A DNA stretch of 64,000 nucleotides, from contig JASJEI010000004.1 in NCBI GenBank assembly GCA_030064795.1, forward strand, positions 8,868-72,867, read 5' to 3'. Source of the stretch: Pleurocapsa sp. MO_226.B13 (GTDB lineage: Bacteria > Cyanobacteriota > Cyanobacteriia > Cyanobacteriales > Xenococcaceae). The position numbers were made by a program, and so were the translations under genes. The notes below the pieces were generated by a model. That model had not been told where the DNA came from and did not search any database. It saw only the letters and a program-made list of their open reading frames with translations. Positions 35,226 to 46,211 of this stretch are shown here, in pieces; the first letter of the stretch is position 1; each line of letters begins with the position of its first letter.

Positions 35226-38200
35226 ATGTTCACCCAGGTCAAGTCCACCGTTCGTTACGTTAAGCCAGAAGCTGTTAACGGACGCGATCTACTCAGGGTG
35301 GTCTATGTCGTGCTAGAACCTCAGTACCAAAGTACGCTGACGGCAGCAGCTAGATCGATTAACGCCAATAATCCCCATTTAGCCGTTGAACTCAGTGGCT
35401 ATTTGATCGAAGAGTTAAGAGACGAAGAAAACTACAATAATTTTAAAGAAGACGTTGCCCAGGCAAATATCTTTATTGCCTCTTTGATTTTTGTCGAAGA
35501 GATGGCACAAAAGGTTGTGGAGGCAGTAACACCGCACCGCGATAATTTAGATGCTGCGGTAGTCTTTCCTTCTATGCCTGAAGTGATGCGTCTGAATAAG
35601 ATGGGTAGTTTCTCGATGGCACAGTTGGGACAGTCTAAAAGTGCGATCGCCCAGTTTATGCGGAAGCGGAAAGAGAACTCTGGCAGTTCTTTTCAAGATG
35701 CAATGCTCAAGCTATTGCGTACCCTACCAAAAGTCTTAAAATATTTGCCCGTCGAAAAAGCCCAAGATGCTCGTAACTTTATGTTGAGCTTCCAATATTG
35801 GTTGGGTGGCAACTCCGACAATTTAGAAAACTTTTTATTGATGCTTTCGGATAAGTATGTTTATCCAGGGAAGCAAAACCAAGAATTTAGCTACGAAGAA
35901 CCTATAGTTTACCCAGACATGGGTATTTGGCATCCCCTCGCACCAAAGATGTTTGAGGATGTCCGAGAATATTTAGCTTGGTTTAATAGTCGTCCCGACA
36001 TTTCCGAAGATCTCAAAGATATATTAGCACCCTGCGTTGGCTTGGTATTGCAACGCACCCACCTAGTTACCCAAGACAACGCTCACTACGTAGCAATGGT
36101 ACAGGAACTAGAATGTATGGGCGCGAGAGTCATTCCCGTCTTTGCTGGTGGTTTAGACTTCTCCAAGCCAGTAGATGAGTATTTCTGGAATAAAGATAAA
36201 ACCGAACCCATAATTGATACGGTAGTTTCCTTAACGGGTTTTGCTCTAGTTGGTGGCCCTGCCAGACAAGACCATCCCAAGGCGATCGAGTCTTTGCAAC
36301 GTCTTAACCGTCCCTACATGGTTTCCTTACCTCTAGTATTCCAAACTACTGAAGAGTGGGAGGAAAGCGAGTTAGGTTTACACCCCGTCCAGGTGGCGTT
36401 ACAGATTGCGATCCCCGAACTAGATGGCGCGATCGAACCGATAATTGCTTCTGGTAGAGATGGGGCAACTGGTAAATCTATTGCCCTACAGGATCGGGTA
36501 GAAGCGATCGCCCGTCGGGCAATGAAATGGGGTAATTTACGTAAGAAACCCAAACTCCAGAAGAAAGTAGCTATTACTGTGTTTAGTTTCCCTCCCGATA
36601 AAGGAAACGTCGGTACTGCTGCCTACTTAAACGTCTTTGGTTCGATCTACGAAGTAATGAAAGGCTTGCGGGATAACGGCTATGAAATCCAAAACTTGCC
36701 TGAATCTGCGGAAGAATTGATGCAGGAAGTGATTCACGACGCGCAAGCACAATACGCTTCTCCCGAACTCAATATTGCTCATCGGATGTCGGTGGAACAG
36801 TACGAAAGACTGACTCCCTACTCCGTGAAACTAGAAGAAAACTGGGGCCCACCACCAGGACACCTCAACAGCGATGGTCAAAACCTCTTAATCTATGGTA
36901 AGGAATTTGGTAACGTCTTTATCGGCGTACAGCCTACTTTTGGTTATGAAGGCGATCCGATGCGGTTATTATTCTCTCGTTCTGCTTCTCCCCATCACGG
37001 GTTTGCAGCTTACTATAGCTATCTAGAGCATATCTGGAAAGCCGATGCAGTATTGCACTTTGGTACTCACGGTTCGTTGGAATTTATGCCAGGGAAACAA
37101 ATGGGTATGTCGGGTGCATGCTATCCCGATAGCTTGATTGGTAGTATTCCTAATGTTTATTACTACGCAGCTAATAACCCTTCTGAAGCAACTATTGCCA
37201 AACGCCGTAGTTATGCAGCCACAATTTCTTACCTTACTCCTCCCGCAGAAAATGCGGGATTATACAAAGGTCTGAAAGAATTAGGGGAACTAATTGGTTC
37301 TTATCAAAGCCTCAAAGATGGCGGTCGCGGGATTCAAATCGTCGATACCGTCATGGATCAAGCCCGAATTTGTAACCTGGATAAAGATATCCAATTCCCC
37401 GACCATTCCGCCAAGGAGATGACTCAGGAGGAACGAGATACCATTATTGGTTTGGTTTACAAACAGCTAATGGAAATCGAATCTCGCCTCTTACCCTGTG
37501 GCTTACACATTATTGGTAAACCTCCTACGGCCGAAGAAGCGATCGCCACCCTAGTAAATATCTCCAACCTCGATCGCGAAGAAGAAGGAATTATTTCCTT
37601 ACCCCGCATCATTGCTAACAGCATCGATCGCGATATCGACGAAATCTACGCTAACAACGATCGCGGTATTTTAGCAGACGTACAACTCTTCCAAGACATT
37701 ACCCAAGCTACTCGCGCTGCTGTGGGGGCGTTAGTCCGCGCCCAAATTGACGCTGACGGTCGCGTGTCGATGGTTTCCAAGCTTAACTTCTTGAATATTG
37801 GCAAGAAAGAACCTTGGATCGAAGCCTTGCAGGAACACGGTTATACCAAAGTCGATCGCGAAGCACTCAAGCCTTTAATGGAATATCTAGAATTCTGTTT
37901 GGAACAGGTATGCGCCGATAACGAACTTGGCGGACTACTCAAAGCCTTAGAAGGTGAATACGTAATACCTGGCCCTGGTGGCGACCCCATCCGTAACCCC
38001 AACGTCTTACCTACAGGTAAAAATATCCATGCTTTAGATCCTCAGTCCATTCCTACCTTGGCTGCGGTACAGTCAGCGAAAATCGTCGTAGATCGTTTGA
38101 TCGAACGTCAAAGAATCGATAACGGTGGTGAATATCCCGAAAGTATCGCTTGTGTCCTTTGGGGAACAGACAACATCAAAACCTACGGCGAATCTTTAGC

Positions 38201-39203
38201 CCAGATCATGTGGATGGTTGGCGTTCGTCCCGTACCCGATGCTTTAGGTCGCGTTAACAAACTAGAGTTGATTCCTCTAGAAGAACTAGGTCGTCCTCGG
38301 ATCGACGTAGTAGTTAACTGTTCTGGTGTCTTCCGCGACTTGTTCATCAACCAAATGAACCTCCTAGATCGCGGTGTGAAAATGGCAGCCGAAGCCGACG
38401 AACCCATCGAAATGAACTTCGTTCGCAAACACGCTTTAGAACAAGCAGAAGAAATGGGGATCGACGTCCGCCAAGCAGCCACCCGCATCTTTTCTAACGC
38501 CTCTGGTTCTTACTCTTCCAACATCAACCTCGCCGTCGAAAACAGCAGTTGGGAAGAAGAAAAAGAACTACAGGATATGTACCTCAACCGCAAGTCTTTT
38601 GCCTTTAACTCCGACAACCCTGGGATAATGGATGAAAGCCGAAGCTTGTTTGAGTCTTCCTTAAAGAAAGCTGATGTCACTTTCCAAAACCTAGACTCTT
38701 CCGAGATCTCCTTAACCGACGTATCTCACTACTTCGACTCCGATCCGACTAAGATCGTATCTAGCCTTCGCGATGATGGTAAAAAACCCACGGCATATAT
38801 CGCCGACACCACCACCGCTAACGCTCAAGTCCGTACCCTCTCCGAAACAGTACGTTTAGACGCTCGTACTAAACTACTCAACCCCAAATGGTATGAAGGA
38901 ATGTTGAGTAACGGTTACGAAGGGGTGCGCGAACTATCCAAGCGTTTGGTTAACACTATGGGTTGGTCAGCAACCGCGGATGCAGTAGACAACTGGGTCT
39001 ATGAAGATGTCAACACCACCTTCATCGACGATCCTGAAATGTGCAAACGTCTCATGGATCTTAACCCCAATTCCTTCCGTAAAATCGTTGGTACTTTACT
39101 CGAAGTCAACGGTCGCGGTTACTGGGAAACTTCTGAGGAAAACCTCGATCGCCTGCGCGAATTGTATCAAGAAGTAGAAGACAAAATTGAAGGGATTGAT
39201 TAA
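35226..39203 (+). CDS. chlH: Magnesium chelatase subunit H
   Basis: This 1325-residue catalytic, porphyrin-binding subunit of Mg-chelatase inserts Mg2+ into protoporphyrin IX with the ChlI and ChlD ATPases, the first committed step of chlorophyll synthesis. The whole length matches CobN/Mg-chelatase: an N-terminal DUF3479 part ([20 protein letters not shown]) and the CobN domain ([61 protein letters not shown]). The ATG at 35226 gives the usual start [12 protein letters not shown]. No chlI or chlD nearby; hemC in this window feeds the same pathway. Confidence 0.98.
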   Translation: MFTQVKSTVRYVKPEAVNGRDLLRVVYVVLEPQYQSTLTAAARSINANNPHLAVELSGYLIEELRDEENYNNFKEDVAQANIFIASLIFVEEMAQKVVEAVTPHRDNLDAAVVFPSMPEVMRLNKMGSFSMAQLGQSKSAIAQFMRKRKENSGSSFQDAMLKLLRTLPKVLKYLPVEKAQDARNFMLSFQYWLGGNSDNLENFLLMLSDKYVYPGKQNQEFSYEEPIVYPDMGIWHPLAPKMFEDVREYLAWFNSRPDISEDLKDILAPCVGLVLQRTHLVTQDNAHYVAMVQELECMGARVIPVFAGGLDFSKPVDEYFWNKDKTEPIIDTVVSLTGFALVGGPARQDHPKAIESLQRLNRPYMVSLPLVFQTTEEWEESELGLHPVQVALQIAIPELDGAIEPIIASGRDGATGKSIALQDRVEAIARRAMKWGNLRKKPKLQKKVAITVFSFPPDKGNVGTAAYLNVFGSIYEVMKGLRDNGYEIQNLPESAEELMQEVIHDAQAQYASPELNIAHRMSVEQYERLTPYSVKLEENWGPPPGHLNSDGQNLLIYGKEFGNVFIGVQPTFGYEGDPMRLLFSRSASPHHGFAAYYSYLEHIWKADAVLHFGTHGSLEFMPGKQMGMSGACYPDSLIGSIPNVYYYAANNPSEATIAKRRSYAATISYLTPPAENAGLYKGLKELGELIGSYQSLKDGGRGIQIVDTVMDQARICNLDKDIQFPDHSAKEMTQEERDTIIGLVYKQLMEIESRLLPCGLHIIGKPPTAEEAIATLVNISNLDREEEGIISLPRIIANSIDRDIDEIYANNDRGILADVQLFQDITQATRAAVGALVRAQIDADGRVSMVSKLNFLNIGKKEPWIEALQEHGYTKVDREALKPLMEYLEFCLEQVCADNELGGLLKALEGEYVIPGPGGDPIRNPNVLPTGKNIHALDPQSIPTLAAVQSAKIVVDRLIERQRIDNGGEYPESIACVLWGTDNIKTYGESLAQIMWMVGVRPVPDALGRVNKLELIPLEELGRPRIDVVVNCSGVFRDLFINQMNLLDRGVKMAAEADEPIEMNFVRKHALEQAEEMGIDVRQAATRIFSNASGSYSSNINLAVENSSWEEEKELQDMYLNRKSFAFNSDNPGIMDESRSLFESSLKKADVTFQNLDSSEISLTDVSHYFDSDPTKIVSSLRDDGKKPTAYIADTTTANAQVRTLSETVRLDARTKLLNPKWYEGMLSNGYEGVRELSKRLVNTMGWSATADAVDNWVYEDVNTTFIDDPEMCKRLMDLNPNSFRKIVGTLLEVNGRGYWETSEENLDRLRELYQEVEDKIEGID

Positions 39204-39240
39204 TAGTTAATTCAATCTGGGCAATTTAATAACATAACCC

Positions 39241-39268
39241 GTAGGGTCGTACCATGGTACGACCCTAC
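39241..39268. repeat. REP palindrome, copy 1
   Basis: This is a perfect 28-bp palindrome (each arm GTAGGGTCGTACCA) placed between chlH and the RAYT gene. Variants with TTCC/GGAA at the centre occur at 39598-39625 (28 bp perfect) and 45257-45276 (20 bp core). It may also act as a hairpin behind chlH. Confidence 0.9.
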
Positions 39269-39287
39269 GTTATTTATGGGAAAAATC

Positions 39288-39722
39288 ATGACATCAAACC
39301 AAAAATTCGATCGAAAATATACCAGATTGAAAAATTATAATTATGCTGCCAATGGTTATTATTTCGTCACCATTTGCACCCACCAAAAACAATGTTTTTT
39401 CGGCAATGTAATTAATGGCAAAATGCAATTATCCACTGTAGGAAAAATTGCCCAGCAATATTGGTTGGAGATACCCCAACATTCAAAACACACGTATTTA
39501 GATGAATTTATCATTATGCCCAACCATGTTCACGGCATAATCATCATAGATCGCCCCGACAATCCCGATCGTTTTATTCCAAATAATAATGTTCCTGGTA
39601 GGGTCGTTCCATGGAACGACCCTACGGTTGATGGTGAATGGGATTTGTCACAAACAATGTCGCAATTATCGCCAAAATCGGGTACGTTGTATCGATCGCC
39701 CTTCTTTAATCCCTCATTCTGA
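39288..39722 (+). pseudogene. Damaged REP-associated tyrosine transposase (RAYT)
   Basis: The frame has the Y1-transposase N-terminal block (YYFVTICTHQKQCFFG) and the metal-binding HUH-type motif MPNHVHGIII. The REP palindrome at 39598-39625 lies within it and encodes VPGRVVPWNDPTV. The family's next segment, with the catalytic tyrosine helix, is missing: after SQLSPKSGTL the text turns into unrelated YRSPFFNPSF and stops. It is therefore truncated and presumably inactive. Start at 39288 is chosen; an ATG at 39276 is in frame. Confidence 0.8.
39598..39625. repeat. REP palindrome inside the RAYT gene, copy 2
   Basis: A perfect 28-bp palindrome (arm GTAGGGTCGTTCCA) sits within the RAYT reading frame and keeps the frame open. 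It differs from copy 1 only by a compensated base-pair change in each arm. Confidence 0.9.
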
Positions 39723-40040
39723 TACCTAAATCCTTGATAAGGGAGATGAGGAAGAAGCAATAACTACCGTATAGACAAGGCATGCTTTGTCTCTTCTAAC
39801 TCCGAACGCAATACTGTTCGGTTAACAAAGTTATGTGTTGAGACAAGCAGGACAAAGGCTTTAGCCGCATGTAGCAAGGGAAGCAGGGGGAGAGGAAAAT
39901 AAGACTTATTCGAACAGTATTGACTCCGAACGTTGAATATAACTAGTTAGATTAATTTTATTTAAAGATTATCGTATCTGTAGTATTTAAAGCTGTAGTG
40001 TTAGATGTATACATATCAGCTTTTTGTCCCACCATACATT
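39723..40040. other. Gene-free stretch before the haemagglutinin-like gene
   Basis: No gene is supported. The text contains GAACAGTATTG-type and GGGAAGCAGGGGGAG repeat pieces similar to those at 11.6 kb. A promoter for the following gene is expected near 39960-40000 but not assigned. Confidence 0.4.
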
Positions 40041-43000
40041 ATGAATAAAGCTCTATTGTTTCCGTTGCAGATCGGCTTTTGTACTGTTGGATATCTTTAC
40101 CTTTCAAGTGGCATTACACAGGCTCAGGTTAGTACTGATGGCACAGTCAATACTCAAGTTAATCAGAACGGTAATGTAGCCGAGATTACAGGAGGAGAAA
40201 CGCGAGGTAGTAATCTTTTTCATAGCTTTCAAGATTTTTCTGTGCCTACGGGCAATGAAGCTTTTTTTGATAACGCTTCGGATATTTCTAATATTTTTAG
40301 TCGAGTCACAGGCGGTAATATCTCCAATATTGATGGTTTAATCAGAGCTAACGGTAGTGCCAGTTTATTTTTGATCAACCCTGCGGGAATCATTTTTGGT
40401 GAGAATGCTAGATTAGATATCGGTGGTTCGTTTTATGGTAGTAGTGCCAGTAGTATTCTGTTTGAAGATGGTGAATTTAGCGCGGTAGATAATCTCGAAC
40501 AGCCAGTATTAACGATTAACGCGCCAATTGGTTTGAGTTTTCGGGATGAACCTGGGGATATTGTCAATCGTTCCCGTGTCGATAATTCAGGACTAGAAGT
40601 TAGAGCGGGTGAAGATCTTGCTTTATTGGGAGGGGATATAAATCTAGAAGGAGGATTAATTACTGCATCAGAAGGAACAATAACTTTGGGCGGTTTAAAC
40701 GCCACAGGTGAAATTGATATTACAGAAACAAATAGTTTTGCTTTTCCTGAAGAAATAGCTAAGAGTAATGTCTCTTTGACTCAACAAGCAAGGGTTGATG
40801 TTCGAGGCGCAGTTGGTGGTTCAATTCAAGTCAATGCCAACAATTTAGAAATTTTAGAAACTAGTAATTTTTGGGCAGGTATACCTGAAAATTCTGGTTC
40901 GCCGAACGTTCAATCGGGAGATGTTAATTTTAATCTTAATAATTTAATTGCCTCGGGAAATTCCAATATCCGCAACGAAACTCTAGGTATTGGTAATGCA
41001 GGAAATATTAACATCACTACAGAAAACCTAAATCTTACAGAAGGTGCTGCCATAGTTGCTAGTACTTTCGGACAGGGAGATGGAGGAGATGTCAATATTA
41101 ATGCTACTGGGGATGTAAGTATAGACCGTGATTTTGGCGGGATTTACAGTACCGTAGGCATCAGAAAAGATGAAAGAGAGCCGAATGTAGCCAATGTAGT
41201 TGGAGATGCGGGAGATATAACAATTTCGGCTAACTCTTTTTCCTTGACCAATGGTGGCAGAATATTAACCAAGACTGCTGGAGTTGGAAATGCGGGAGAT
41301 GTGACTATTAATGCTGTGGAGCAAGTATCAATAGATGGGCAAGGAACTATCCCTATTGAAGCGAATGATGGTTCTACCTTTAATCTTGCTACTGCTATTT
41401 TGACCCAGGTTGAACTAGAAGATGAAGCCAGTAATACATTTGCTGGTCAAGGTAATGCTGGAAATATAGAAATCAATACGGGTAGTTTACTGGTAACAAG
41501 TGCTGAAGGACAGCCGTTTGGGCCACAAATTAATACTGATAATCGAGGGGGTGTAGGAAATGCTGGAAATGTAAATCTGAACGCCACTGATTCTATTGTT
41601 CTGGAAGGGACTAGTCAAGTTAATACAGAAATTGGTGAGAATGCATCAGGAGATGCGGGAGATATTAATCTTACTGCCAACTCTCTTAGTATGAATAACA
41701 ATTCTCAATTATTAGCATTAACTAAAGGTCAGGGTAATGCAGGAAATGTCAATCTAGAAATTGCTGATTCTGTAGTCATTAGCGGTGGTGCTGAGATTAG
41801 AACCCAAATACTAGAAACAGCAGCAGGTAATGGGGGAGATATTAGCATCACTACAAATTCATTAACCGTGAAAGAAGATAGTCAGTTGTTAACCTCTTCC
41901 AATGGAGAAGGAAATCCTGGTGACATTAATGTTCTAGCTACTGGGCAAATTATGCTTGAGGGAAACAACAACCAGCAATTACAACTGAATACCCAACTAC
42001 GGGAAAATGCGATCGCCGAACAAGCAGGAAATATCGAGATCCAGGCAGATTCTTTATCGCTTAGCGATCGAGCTTTGTTAATTACCAGTACTAGAGGCAA
42101 TGGTAATGCAGGCAATATCAGCATTCAAGTCAATTCTTTTTCACTCGATAACAGATCGGAACTATCATCTGTGGCCAGAGGTAATGGAAATTCAGGGGAT
42201 ATTAATTTAGAAATTGCTGATTCTTTAGTAATTAGTGGTCGAGCAAATATTAATACTCAAATAGCTGGAGGTGCCACAGGCACAGCAGGGAATGTTAGCA
42301 TTGCTGCAAATACCTTAAAGATTTTACAAGAGCCATTCGAGCCATTAGATGGCGGAAATAGAGCCAGTATTTTGGCAGATAATCAAGGTGAAGGAAATGC
42401 GGGCAATATTAGTATAGAGGCTAATGAATCGGTCTTGTTAAAAAACGGTATTCTATCTTCAACAATTATTGATGATAATGCCAGTGATAATACCAGCGGA
42501 CAATCTGGAAATATTAGCATCAATTCGCCTCAAGTTTCTCTAACAGACAATGCGGTAATTTCAGTCAGCACTGCGGGAAGCGGGGGAACTGGAGAGGGAG
42601 GCAATATAGAGATTAATTCTGAAGCAATTTCTGTAGACAATTATTCTCTAATAGCTGCTAGTAATAGAACTAATTTGAGTCAAGGTCCAGGAAATATAAC
42701 TCTTAATAGCGATCGCGTGACTTTAAGCAACGGTGGGATTATTAATGCTACTACGGCAAGCGATGATGAGGGAGGACAAATAAATATAAATTCCCAAATT
42801 TTGGAAATATTTAGTGGCGGAGTTTTACAAACTGCAACTGAAGGAGATGGTAGGGCAGGAGATATCAATTTAAATATTAGCGATCGCATTATTTTCGATG
42901 GTAGAAACGCTCCAGATCGACCACCAGAATTTGATTTCGCAGATCCTATTTTAAAGAATTTGTTAGGAAAAACAGGAATATTTGCTGGTACTTCTGGTGA

Positions 43001-43592
43001 TGCTGCCAGCAGGGGGGGAAATATTAATATTGACAGTAATGTTATTGTTGCTTTCCCAGATGGTAATAATGATATTTTGGCTAACTCTCAACAAGGACAA
43101 GGAGGTAACATTAGGATTAATGCCAAGTCTTTACTTGGCATCCAAGAACGTCCTTTAGATGATTCGACTAATGATATTAACGCTAGTTCTGAATTTGGTT
43201 TAGATGGAAGTGTGTCGATCTTCACCCCTGATGTCGATCCAGTTAAAGGGACGACGGAATTACCTAGTAATGTAATCGAGCCAGAAGACACCACAGCCCA
43301 AGCTTGTGAAGCTAACCGAGGAATAGCAGCTACAAGTAGTTTAACCATTGAAGGAAAAGGGGGTATTATTCCCGAACCAGGACTACCCTTGAATTCTCTA
43401 GATGTCATAGTCAACGGTGAAACCAATCCAACTTCAACTATTCCCGAACCTATAGAAACTAGTCAGGGCAAGATACAGCCAGCTAGAGGCATCAAAGTTA
43501 CTGAATCTGGAGAGATAATTTTAACGGCATATCCGACTAACAATGCAGGAGAAAGAATCCCTGATGGTTCGATAAACTGCGGTAGCGTGTAG
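40041..43592 (+). CDS. Two-partner-secreted haemagglutinin-like protein (TpsA)
   Basis: 1183 residues. A signal peptide (about residues 1-28, ending in ITQAQ) is followed by a filamentous-haemagglutinin N-terminal TPS domain (GSNLFHSFQDFSVPTGNEAF, FLINPAGIIFG, LDIGGSF). A long Asn/Gly-rich beta-helix follows, built of degenerate repeats such as GNAGNINITTENLNL. It should be exported through the outer membrane by a TpsB/Omp85-type pore; no tpsB is nearby. Likely an adhesin or surface protein. The start at 40041 begins the signal peptide; an upstream in-frame ATG at 40005 adds 12 residues. Confidence 0.9.
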   Translation: MNKALLFPLQIGFCTVGYLYLSSGITQAQVSTDGTVNTQVNQNGNVAEITGGETRGSNLFHSFQDFSVPTGNEAFFDNASDISNIFSRVTGGNISNIDGLIRANGSASLFLINPAGIIFGENARLDIGGSFYGSSASSILFEDGEFSAVDNLEQPVLTINAPIGLSFRDEPGDIVNRSRVDNSGLEVRAGEDLALLGGDINLEGGLITASEGTITLGGLNATGEIDITETNSFAFPEEIAKSNVSLTQQARVDVRGAVGGSIQVNANNLEILETSNFWAGIPENSGSPNVQSGDVNFNLNNLIASGNSNIRNETLGIGNAGNINITTENLNLTEGAAIVASTFGQGDGGDVNINATGDVSIDRDFGGIYSTVGIRKDEREPNVANVVGDAGDITISANSFSLTNGGRILTKTAGVGNAGDVTINAVEQVSIDGQGTIPIEANDGSTFNLATAILTQVELEDEASNTFAGQGNAGNIEINTGSLLVTSAEGQPFGPQINTDNRGGVGNAGNVNLNATDSIVLEGTSQVNTEIGENASGDAGDINLTANSLSMNNNSQLLALTKGQGNAGNVNLEIADSVVISGGAEIRTQILETAAGNGGDISITTNSLTVKEDSQLLTSSNGEGNPGDINVLATGQIMLEGNNNQQLQLNTQLRENAIAEQAGNIEIQADSLSLSDRALLITSTRGNGNAGNISIQVNSFSLDNRSELSSVARGNGNSGDINLEIADSLVISGRANINTQIAGGATGTAGNVSIAANTLKILQEPFEPLDGGNRASILADNQGEGNAGNISIEANESVLLKNGILSSTIIDDNASDNTSGQSGNISINSPQVSLTDNAVISVSTAGSGGTGEGGNIEINSEAISVDNYSLIAASNRTNLSQGPGNITLNSDRVTLSNGGIINATTASDDEGGQININSQILEIFSGGVLQTATEGDGRAGDINLNISDRIIFDGRNAPDRPPEFDFADPILKNLLGKTGIFAGTSGDAASRGGNINIDSNVIVAFPDGNNDILANSQQGQGGNIRINAKSLLGIQERPLDDSTNDINASSEFGLDGSVSIFTPDVDPVKGTTELPSNVIEPEDTTAQACEANRGIAATSSLTIEGKGGIIPEPGLPLNSLDVIVNGETNPTSTIPEPIETSQGKIQPARGIKVTESGEIILTAYPTNNAGERIPDGSINCGSV

Positions 43593-43623
43593 AGTATAGA
43601 TGTTTTAGCAAATAAATATTTTT

Positions 43624-43637
43624 GTAATTTTAAATAC
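43624..43637. promoter_or_regulatory. NtcA-type box
   Basis: GTAATTTTAAATAC is an exact GTA-N8-TAC match, 64 bp before the importer ATPase gene. NtcA, the cyanobacterial nitrogen regulator, activates from such sites. A good -10 box at the classical distance is not obvious (TAAACC/TATCCA lie somewhat further away), so the assignment rests on the motif and on the nitrogen-related genes downstream. Confidence 0.5.
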
Positions 43638-43700
43638 ATAACTTTTAACTCGATTCTGTCAACCTAAACCTATCCAACTATAGCCATCGGTCGAGATATC

Positions 43701-45242
43701 ATGGAGGCGATGACTGCCAGCAAACATTCTACTAAGCTACCTCCAACATTAGAGGCAGTTGAGATGACAAAACGTTTTGGTAGTTTGGTCGCGCTCGATC
43801 GCGTCACCATGAAAGTCAAGCCAGGAACCGTTCGCGCTTTGTTGGGCGAAAATGGAGCGGGTAAAAGCACTTTAGTCAAGTGCATGATGGGTTTTTATCG
43901 ACCCGACGGGGGTGAAGTGGTGATCGACGGGCGATCGCGCCAAATTAAGAGTCCCCGTGATGCCCATCAATACGGGATCGGTATGGTTTATCAACACTTT
44001 ACTTCTGTACCAGCAATGACCGTAGCGGAAAACCTAGTACTTTCTCGTTACGATAAGACCCAATTGATTAATTGGCAACGAGAGAAGGAACATTTGAGCG
44101 AGTTTATGGCAACTTCACCGTTTAAGGTGCCGTTAGATCTTCCTGTCGCCCAACTAGCTGCGGGACAAAAACAGAAACTGGAAATTCTCAAACAGATTTA
44201 TCTTCAGAGTTGGGTTTTAATTTTAGACGAACCCACTTCAGTTTTGACTCCTCAAGAAGCAGATGATGTCTTGGGTTTGCTGAGAGAAGAAGCGATCGCG
44301 GGCAAGTTAAGCGTGTTGCTGATTACTCATAAGTTTCGAGAAGTAATGGCGTTCTGCGATGAAGTTACCGTATTGCGCAAAGGTAAGTTAGCAGGAAGTG
44401 GTGCGGTTAAAGACTTGGAGATCTCTGACTTAGCAGAGATGATGATGGGCGAAAAACGTCAGTTACAACAGCTACAAAAGAGAGTAATCAATGCCAGCGA
44501 TACAGTTTTGCAACTCAAAAACATCTGCGTGGATCGCGATGATGGATTGCCAGCAGTAAAAAAGATTAATCTAACGATCGATAGCGGTGAAATTGTCGGG
44601 ATTGCAGGTATTTCGGGTAACGGTCAAAAAGAACTGCTAGAAGTATTGTCGGGTCAGCGTTATGCTAATTCGGGAACGATTTTAGTTAACGGCGAGGTTT
44701 ATCGGGCAACTCGGCAAGAAATGTTTCGCCATCAGGTTTTTGCTCTCCCAGAAGAACCCTTACAAAATGCCTGCGTTCCCGATATGAGCGTAGCAGAAAA
44801 TCTGGCACTGCGAACCTTCGATCGCCCCCCTCAGTCTAAAAAGGGATTTTTAATCCTCAAAGCGATTCGCCAAGCTGCTAAAAGTTTAATTGAAGCCTTT
44901 GCCATTCGTCCCCCTTTACCCGAAACTACCATCTCCAATCTTTCAGGCGGTAACGTGCAGCGTGTCGTGTTAGCCAGAGAACTATCTTCCGAGAAGATTA
45001 AGTTACTGATTGCAGCCAATCCCTGCTTTGGTCTGGATTTTAATGCCGTAGATTCGATCCATCGCTCCCTGATTGAAGCCAGAAATAGAGGCGTAGCGGT
45101 ACTACTGGTTAGTGAAGATTTAGACGAACTCCTCAAATTATGCGATCGCCTGTTAGCGATCAGCGAGGGCAAATTGGTTTATGAAAGTACGATTTCTGAA
45201 GCGGACATAACCACTATCGGACAACGGATGGCGGGACATTAG
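43701..45242 (+). CDS. BMP-type ABC importer, duplicated ATPase
   Basis: 513 residues with two ATPase halves. The first has Walker A GENGAGKST, a weak signature (LAAGQKQKLEI) and Walker B LILDEPTSVLTP. The second has a degenerate P-loop (GISGNGQKELL) but a good signature (LSGGNVQRVVLARELS). This asymmetry is normal for nucleoside/purine (BMP) and CUT2-type importers. It drives uptake together with the lipoprotein at 46212 and the permeases at 47883 and 49117. A GTA-N8-TAC box precedes it. Confidence 0.92.
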   Translation: MEAMTASKHSTKLPPTLEAVEMTKRFGSLVALDRVTMKVKPGTVRALLGENGAGKSTLVKCMMGFYRPDGGEVVIDGRSRQIKSPRDAHQYGIGMVYQHFTSVPAMTVAENLVLSRYDKTQLINWQREKEHLSEFMATSPFKVPLDLPVAQLAAGQKQKLEILKQIYLQSWVLILDEPTSVLTPQEADDVLGLLREEAIAGKLSVLLITHKFREVMAFCDEVTVLRKGKLAGSGAVKDLEISDLAEMMMGEKRQLQQLQKRVINASDTVLQLKNICVDRDDGLPAVKKINLTIDSGEIVGIAGISGNGQKELLEVLSGQRYANSGTILVNGEVYRATRQEMFRHQVFALPEEPLQNACVPDMSVAENLALRTFDRPPQSKKGFLILKAIRQAAKSLIEAFAIRPPLPETTISNLSGGNVQRVVLARELSSEKIKLLIAANPCFGLDFNAVDSIHRSLIEARNRGVAVLLVSEDLDELLKLCDRLLAISEGKLVYESTISEADITTIGQRMAGH

Positions 45243-45256
45243 GTTCAAGTCAGGAG

Positions 45257-45276
45257 GGTCGTTCCATGGAACGACC
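45257..45276. repeat. REP palindrome, copy 3
   Basis: GGTCGTTCCATGGAACGACC is a perfect 20-bp palindrome just after the ATPase gene, the same family as the RAYT-associated palindromes at 39.2 and 39.6 kb. A half-copy of the GCCCACCCTAC repeat lies at about 45427-45437. Confidence 0.9.
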
Positions 45277-45455
45277 GTAAAGAAGTAAGAAGTAATGAGT
45301 ATTTATGGGGACTTGGGGAGAACTAACAACTAATGACTAACTTAACTTTAAGGTGAGCGACGCGAAGCTAGCACTTTGGTGCAAATTTTAACAGATAGCA
45401 ACGCTCGAATGACCACAAGTTATTTTGCCCACCCTACCAACTAATTGATTGAGAT

Positions 45456-46169
45456 ATGGTTTTGATTCCAGCCCAACCCTACGATTATGAAATACCTGGC
45501 CTTGAGAATGTAGCTTTGCTGATTATCGATATGCAACGAGATTTTTTAGAACCTGGCGGGTTTGGGGAGGCTTTGGGCAACGATATTAGCCAACTTCAGC
45601 AGATCGTGCCGACACTAAAGCGGATTTTAGACTTGTTTCGCGATCGCGGTTTAACAATTATCTATACGGTAGAAGGTCATCTGCCCGATCTCTGTGACTG
45701 TCCGCCCTCAAAGTTACGGCGGGGGAACAACCAGTTAAAAATAGGAGATTTGGACAGTATGGGAAGGATTTTAATTCTCGGCGAACCAGGTAACGAGATT
45801 ATCGCCGAACTACAACCCCTTGCCAACGAGATCTTAATTCCCAAACCAGGTAAGGGGGCTTTTTATCGAACGGATTTAGAGTCTTGGCTGCAACAAAAGC
45901 AAATAACTCATCTAATCATGACGGGAGTTACTACAGAAGTTTGCGTCCAGACAACAATGCGCGAGGCAAACGATCGCGGTTATGAATGTTTGTTGGTTGA
46001 AGATGCTACCGCCAGCTATTTTCCCGAATTCAAACAATCTACCCTAGAAATGATTCGCGCTCAAGGAGGAATTGTGGGCTGGACTACCAGCAGCAAACTT
46101 CTACTTCGAGCTTTGTCTGGCGATCGAAGTATCGAAGATAATCCTGCGGATCTGAGCTTGGCAGAATAG
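45456..46169 (+). CDS. Isochorismatase-fold cysteine amidohydrolase (biuret hydrolase-like)
   Basis: 237 residues with the cysteine hydrolase triad visible: Asp25 in [10 protein letters not shown], Lys in [11 protein letters not shown] (near 139) and Cys in [20 protein letters not shown] (near 170). The overall layout matches biuret/ureido amidohydrolases, but the region after EGH differs ([11 protein letters not shown]) from true biuret hydrolases, so the substrate probably differs. Embedded in the importer operon, it likely hydrolyses the imported compound, releasing ammonia. It is paralogous to the gene at 54109. Confidence 0.85.
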   Translation: MVLIPAQPYDYEIPGLENVALLIIDMQRDFLEPGGFGEALGNDISQLQQIVPTLKRILDLFRDRGLTIIYTVEGHLPDLCDCPPSKLRRGNNQLKIGDLDSMGRILILGEPGNEIIAELQPLANEILIPKPGKGAFYRTDLESWLQQKQITHLIMTGVTTEVCVQTTMREANDRGYECLLVEDATASYFPEFKQSTLEMIRAQGGIVGWTTSSKLLLRALSGDRSIEDNPADLSLAE

Positions 46170-46211
46170 TCACTGACATTACATTAATTTAAAAAAAGAG
46201 CAAGAGGTCTA

